64,000 nucleotides of DNA. Origin: Leclercia sp. LSNIH1. GTDB lineage: Bacteria > Pseudomonadota > Gammaproteobacteria > Enterobacterales > Enterobacteriaceae. The stretch lies in assembly GCF_002902985.1 (NCBI RefSeq), contig NZ_CP026167.1:2294001-2358000 (forward strand), in the 5' to 3' direction. Each line of letters starts with the position of its first letter. Within the stretch, counting starts at the first letter, position 1. Below are positions 60,831-64,000 of the stretch, piece after piece. A model generated the notes under the pieces. It searched no databases. It saw only the letters and a program-made list of their open reading frames with translations, and was not told the DNA's origin. The position numbers were made by a program, and so were the translations under genes.

Positions 60831-61527
60831 ACGCTATTTTGTCACCGGCACCGACACCGAGGTCGGAAAAACCGTCGCCAGCACCGCCCTGCTACAGGCG
60901 GCACGGGCGCTGGGCCGCAACACCGCCGGGTATAAGCCCGTGGCCTCGGGCAGCGAAATGACCGCGGAAGGGCTGCGTAACAGCGATGCGCTGGCGCTAC
61001 AGCGCAACAGCAGCGTGGCGCTCAGCTATCAGGCGGTGAACCCTTACACCTTCGCGGAGCCCACCTCGCCGCATATCGTCAGCGCGGAAGAGCAACGACC
61101 CATCGAGTTCAGTGCGCTTTCAGCCGGGCTACGCGCGCTGGAAAGCCAGGCCGACTGGGTGCTGGTGGAAGGGGCGGGCGGCTGGTTTACGCCGCTCTCC
61201 CCGGAGCAGACCTTCGCCGACTGGGCGATCGCCGAGCGCCTGCCGGTGATCCTGGTGGTGGGGGTGAAGCTGGGCTGCATCAACCACGCCATGCTGACCG
61301 CCCAGGCGATCCGCCAGGCGGGGCTGCATGTTGCAGGCTGGATAGCCAATGGGGTGGTGGCCCCCGGCAAACGTCATGGCGAATACATGGCAACGCTGAA
61401 ACGCGTACTGCCTGCACCGCTGCTGGGCGAAATCCCCTGGCTTGGCGAGCAGGCCGACACGGCGGATATCGGGCGTTATCTCTCTCTCAGCGCACTGGCG
61501 CCGTCGGCCCCATCCAGTGGGCAATAA
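60823..61527 (+). CDS. bioD: Dethiobiotin synthetase (GTG start)
   Basis: 234 aa (E. coli 225). It closes the ureido ring of dethiobiotin with CO2 and ATP. The P-loop [12 protein letters not shown] is near residue 8, then YKPVASGSE and [15 protein letters not shown] at 60823 gives [13 protein letters not shown], in line with E. coli, and overlaps bioC by 8 nt; an ATG at 60808 is a less likely alternative. The last ~13 residues are an extension that overlaps the convergent ABC gene by 41 bp. Confidence 0.95.
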   Translation: MTERYFVTGTDTEVGKTVASTALLQAARALGRNTAGYKPVASGSEMTAEGLRNSDALALQRNSSVALSYQAVNPYTFAEPTSPHIVSAEEQRPIEFSALSAGLRALESQADWVLVEGAGGWFTPLSPEQTFADWAIAERLPVILVVGVKLGCINHAMLTAQAIRQAGLHVAGWIANGVVAPGKRHGEYMATLKRVLPAPLLGEIPWLGEQADTADIGRYLSLSALAPSAPSSGQ

Positions 61528-62191
61528 GCGGGTCATCCAGCTCGCTGACGCGGCCCTGGGCCACGTTTCGCCCGCGGTAAAGCAGGCAGAAGCGCTCCGC
61601 CACCCGGCGGATCAGCGACAGGTGCTGCTCGGCGAGCAGCACCGTTAGCCCCAGTTCGCGGTTAAACCTGAGCAGCAACTGCGCCAGCCTGATGCTAAAC
61701 AGCGGGCTGGCACCACGGCTGGGCTCGTCGAGGATCAGCAGGCGAGGGCGGGTGACCAGCGCGTTCGCCAGTGCCAGCTGGTACTGCTGGTCGTCGTTCA
61801 GTCCTGACGCCCGCTGCTGACGTAGCGGGTAAAGCTCCGGAAAGAACTCAAAAATTTCGCTACTCACCGACCCGCCCACGCTCCCTTTTGCCATCCGCGC
61901 GATATGCAGGTTCTCTTCTACCGTCAGCTGGGAAAAAATCCGCCTCTCCTGTGGGACAAAGCCAATTTCTGCGCCCGGAAGCCACTCACAAGGGGAGGCT
62001 CCGGCGTCATGCCAGACCATCGTACCGCTGGCAATAGGCAGCAGGCCGGCGATGCAGTTTACGAGGGTGGTTTTTCCCATTCCGGGCAGTCCGACCACCC
62101 CGGTACAGACGCCGGGCGGCAGATCAAGGTCGACGTTCCACAGGGTGTGGCGATCCCCGTAATACTGATTAACGGCACGCAGGCTCAACAT
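61487..62191 (-). CDS. Orphan UrtE/LivF-like ABC ATPase
   Basis: 234 aa ABC ATPase resembling UrtE/LivF of urea and branched-chain amino acid importers, e.g. the N-terminal MLSLRAVNQYYGDRHTLWNV. Walker A GLPGMGKTTL and Walker B LLILDEPSRGASP are present. The ABC signature, normally LSGGQQ, reads LNDDQQYQLALANAL. No permease or binding-protein gene is nearby, so it is an orphan. AAGGAG lies 7 nt before this ATG, though the frame runs on to 62326. E. coli K-12 has nothing here between bioD and uvrB. Confidence 0.85.
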   Translation of the reverse strand: MLSLRAVNQYYGDRHTLWNVDLDLPPGVCTGVVGLPGMGKTTLVNCIAGLLPIASGTMVWHDAGASPCEWLPGAEIGFVPQERRIFSQLTVEENLHIARMAKGSVGGSVSSEIFEFFPELYPLRQQRASGLNDDQQYQLALANALVTRPRLLILDEPSRGASPLFSIRLAQLLLRFNRELGLTVLLAEQHLSLIRRVAERFCLLYRGRNVAQGRVSELDDPLIAHWMGPTAPVR

Positions 62192-62516
62192 GGTGTTTCT
62201 CCTTAACAGGCATCGATGACCTCGGGTACAGTGCAAGACTCTTGCCATCGACCTGAAAAGGAGGATTAAACCCCGTTTTTTCGGAATCCCCTCAGTAAAC
62301 AACGCAGGTAGCCAGGAAGCGTGCACTGCCCCGGTGCCCCAAAGGGTGAGCCTGGTGCAGCGACTATTTGAACAAAATGTGAGCAGTGTCTCGTCAATTC
62401 GTTATCCAATTTTTGGCAACAGATCGCCAAAATTGGGCGATAAAAAATTTTTACCGTCGCGCTGTGGGTAAAAACCGGGAATTAGCCGAGTCACGCTCCG
62501 TATGGGCTGGAGGCAG

Positions 62517-62539
62517 TTATCCACTATTCCTGTGGATAA
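62517..62539. promoter_or_regulatory. Inverted pair of DnaA-type boxes upstream of uvrB
   Basis: TTATCCACT (62517-62525, 8/9) and TGTGGATAA (62531-62539, a perfect TTATCCACA on the other strand), 5 bp apart. A third, weaker one, TGGGGATAA, lies at 62740-62748. E. coli uvrB has DnaA-box sequences in its distal promoter region. Confidence 0.6.
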
Positions 62540-62837
62540 CCATGTGCATTAGAGTTAGAAAACGCGAGGTAAGCGAGAGAATACGCGGCCTGCGCCTGAA
62601 TTGCTGCGAAACGCGTCTTTTTGAAAAGATTAAATTAAATCAATGCGTTAAATAAAATCAATCGTTGTCATTAAACGGTCACGATAATGCGCTTAAGTCC
62701 GGCGTCTCGCCTTGACAAATGTTAAAAAATAAAAAGTTCTGGGGATAACCGTGCGTTGATGGAATTTTATCCCGTCGCAGCCGAAATTTTGTGCAGCTTC
62801 GTTTGATTCTTACCCAGGGTGGCACAAAACGACGCGG

Positions 62838-62865
62838 TTGCCACTGGATTTATGTCCAGTATAAT
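62838..62865 (+). promoter_or_regulatory. uvrB promoter with LexA box
   Basis: TTGCCA (62838-62843), a 16-bp spacer and TATAAT (62860-62865). The spacer is itself the LexA box CTGGATTTATGTCCAG (62844-62859), which fits CTG-N10-CAG. This explains SOS control of uvrB. Confidence 0.85.
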
Positions 62866-62936
62866 TTACTGGCAAAAATAGCCATCAGGAGTAAAATTAC
62901 TCACCTGCCGTATTAACCATCATCAGGTCGCCGTTC

Positions 62937-64000
62937 ATGAGTAAACCGTTCAAACTGAATTCCGCTTTCCGTCCTTCCGGCGATCAGCCTGAAGCGATTC
63001 GCCGTCTGAAAGAGGGGCTGGAGGATGGGCTTGCGCACCAGACGCTGCTGGGGGTGACCGGGTCGGGTAAAACCTTCACCGTTGCCAACGTGATCGCCGA
63101 TCTCCAGCGCCCTACAATGGTGCTTGCCCCGAACAAAACCCTGGCGGCGCAGCTCTACGGCGAGATGAAAGAGTTCTTCCCGGAGAATGCGGTGGAGTAC
63201 TTCGTGTCGTACTACGACTACTATCAGCCGGAAGCCTACGTTCCCAGCTCGGACACCTTTATCGAGAAAGATGCCTCGGTGAACGAGCATATCGAGCAGA
63301 TGCGTCTCTCCGCAACCAAGGCGCTGCTTGAGCGCCGTGACGTGGTGGTGGTGGCCTCGGTGTCGGCTATCTACGGCCTCGGCGACCCGGATCTCTACCT
63401 GAAGATGATGCTGCACCTGACCGTGGGGATGATTATCGATCAGCGCGCCATTTTGCGTCGCCTGGCCGAGCTGCAGTACACCCGTAACGATCAGGCGTTC
63501 CAGCGCGGCACGTTCCGCGTGCGCGGCGAAGTGATCGACATCTTCCCGGCGGAGTCGGACGACTTCGCGCTGCGCGTCGAGCTTTTCGATGAAGAGGTGG
63601 AGCGGCTGTCGCTGTTCGACCCGCTGACCGGCCATGTGGAATCGACCATTCAGCGCTTCACGGTCTACCCGAAAACCCACTACGTCACCCCGCGCGAGCG
63701 CATCGTGCAGGCGATGGAGGACATCAAGGTTGAACTGGCGGATCGCCGCAGGGTGCTGTTGGAAAATAACAAGTTGCTGGAAGAGCAGCGTATCAGCCAG
63801 CGTACCCAGTTCGATCTCGAGATGATGAACGAGCTGGGCTACTGCTCCGGTATCGAAAACTACTCGCGCTATCTCTCTGGCCGTGGGCCGGGCGAAGCGC
63901 CGCCAACCCTGTTTGACTACCTGCCGGCGGATGGCCTGCTGGTGGTGGATGAATCCCACGTCACCATTCCGCAGATTGGCGGGATGTATCGTGGCGACCG
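62937..64000 (+). CDS. uvrB: Excinuclease ABC subunit B, 5' part
   Basis: The first 354 codons; the gene runs off the right edge. UvrB verifies DNA damage after UvrA loading and recruits UvrC. Walker [11 protein letters not shown] is near residue 39. The beta-hairpin that inserts between strands is in [21 protein letters not shown] (about residues 92-112). The DEAD-like [10 protein letters not shown] is near 336. The start [20 protein letters not shown] matches E. coli. Confidence 0.97.
   Translation, partial: MSKPFKLNSAFRPSGDQPEAIRRLKEGLEDGLAHQTLLGVTGSGKTFTVANVIADLQRPTMVLAPNKTLAAQLYGEMKEFFPENAVEYFVSYYDYYQPEAYVPSSDTFIEKDASVNEHIEQMRLSATKALLERRDVVVVASVSAIYGLGDPDLYLKMMLHLTVGMIIDQRAILRRLAELQYTRNDQAFQRGTFRVRGEVIDIFPAESDDFALRVELFDEEVERLSLFDPLTGHVESTIQRFTVYPKTHYVTPRERIVQAMEDIKVELADRRRVLLENNKLLEEQRISQRTQFDLEMMNELGYCSGIENYSRYLSGRGPGEAPPTLFDYLPADGLLVVDESHVTIPQIGGMYRGD

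Larger units (their letters stand above)
62192..62936. promoter_or_regulatory. ABC gene-uvrB divergent region
   Basis: About 745 bp without a supported gene. From left to right: a GC-rich stretch upstream of the ABC gene (62200-62370), an imperfect inverted repeat CCAATTTTTGGC/GCCAAAATTGG (62406-62436), DnaA-type boxes, and the uvrB promoter with its LexA box. An 89-codon plus-strand frame at 62386-62655 has no family resemblance. Confidence 0.6.

Noticed and set aside
62281..62370. GC-rich structured stretch upstream of the ABC gene as a riboswitch
   Set aside because: I compared it by eye with cobalamin, guanidine and molybdenum-cofactor motifs and found no convincing core. A covariance-model search would settle it.
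62386..62655. 89-codon plus-strand frame before uvrB
   Set aside because: No ribosome site, no family resemblance, and it overlaps DnaA-type boxes and an inverted repeat.

Overview
The window is 64 kb of an enteric gammaproteobacterial chromosome. Gene order and protein sequences follow the E. coli K-12 stretch from phr to uvrB almost gene for gene: TCA operon, cydABX, tol-pal, lysine/valine tRNAs, nadA-pnuC, aroG, gal, mod, bio. It differs from K-12 in carrying a hutIGCUH cluster, a DUF969-DUF979-pcp block behind the 5-oxoprolinase genes, no mngRAB between sucD and cydA, and an ABC ATPase gene between bioD and uvrB. That pattern fits Enterobacter, Leclercia, Lelliottia, Klebsiella or a close relative; I cannot fix the genus by eye. 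Nothing looks like a prophage, insertion sequence or CRISPR array. Almost all of the window is core chromosome.

Layout. 1-7.4 kb: end of phr, ybgI, the 5-oxoprolinase genes pxpBCA, a putative two-part permease (DUF969/DUF979), pyroglutamyl-peptidase pcp and DNA glycosylase nei. 7.4-19.1 kb: gltA divergent from sdhCDAB-sucABCD, ending in an SdhX-like 3' UTR and terminator. 19.1-23 kb: cydAB-cydX-ybgE behind a long regulatory region with two perfect FNR-type palindromes. 23.1-28.8 kb: ybgC-tolQRAB-pal-cpoB. 28.9-29.8 kb: five tRNA genes (Lys-Val-Lys-Lys-Lys) with three unusual 100-bp spacer units ending in a copy of the tRNA-Lys tail. 30-35.6 kb: nadA-pnuC, zitB, ybgS, aroG, gpmA. 35.8-40 kb: galETKM on the minus strand with both gal operators. 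40.2-45.5 kb: modF/modE, acrZ, modABC. 45.5-49.4 kb: ybhA, pgl, a type I toxin-antitoxin-like locus, ybhC. 49.5-55.9 kb: hut genes. 56-61.5 kb: ybhB and the divergent bioA/bioBFCD. 61.5-64 kb: a UrtE-like ATPase gene and the start of uvrB.

How the genes fit together. Many operators expected for these regulons can be read directly: GalR/S (external and internal), BirA, ModE, TyrR, NadR, Fur, HutC, LexA and DnaA-type boxes. The peptide-to-glutamate theme recurs: Pcp could release pyroglutamate, PxpBCA converts it to glutamate, and Hut converts histidine to glutamate.

The most interesting item is an apparently unannotated locus between pgl and ybhC. It encodes a 29-residue hydrophobic peptide that closely resembles the SOS toxin TisB. 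Its predicted 5' UTR carries a 22-nt sequence that is repeated upstream, where a minus-strand RNA would be its exact antisense and would end at the pgl terminator. A LexA-type box and a perfect TATAAT lie upstream of the toxin. The arrangement matches istR/tisB, which lies at a different chromosomal site in E. coli.
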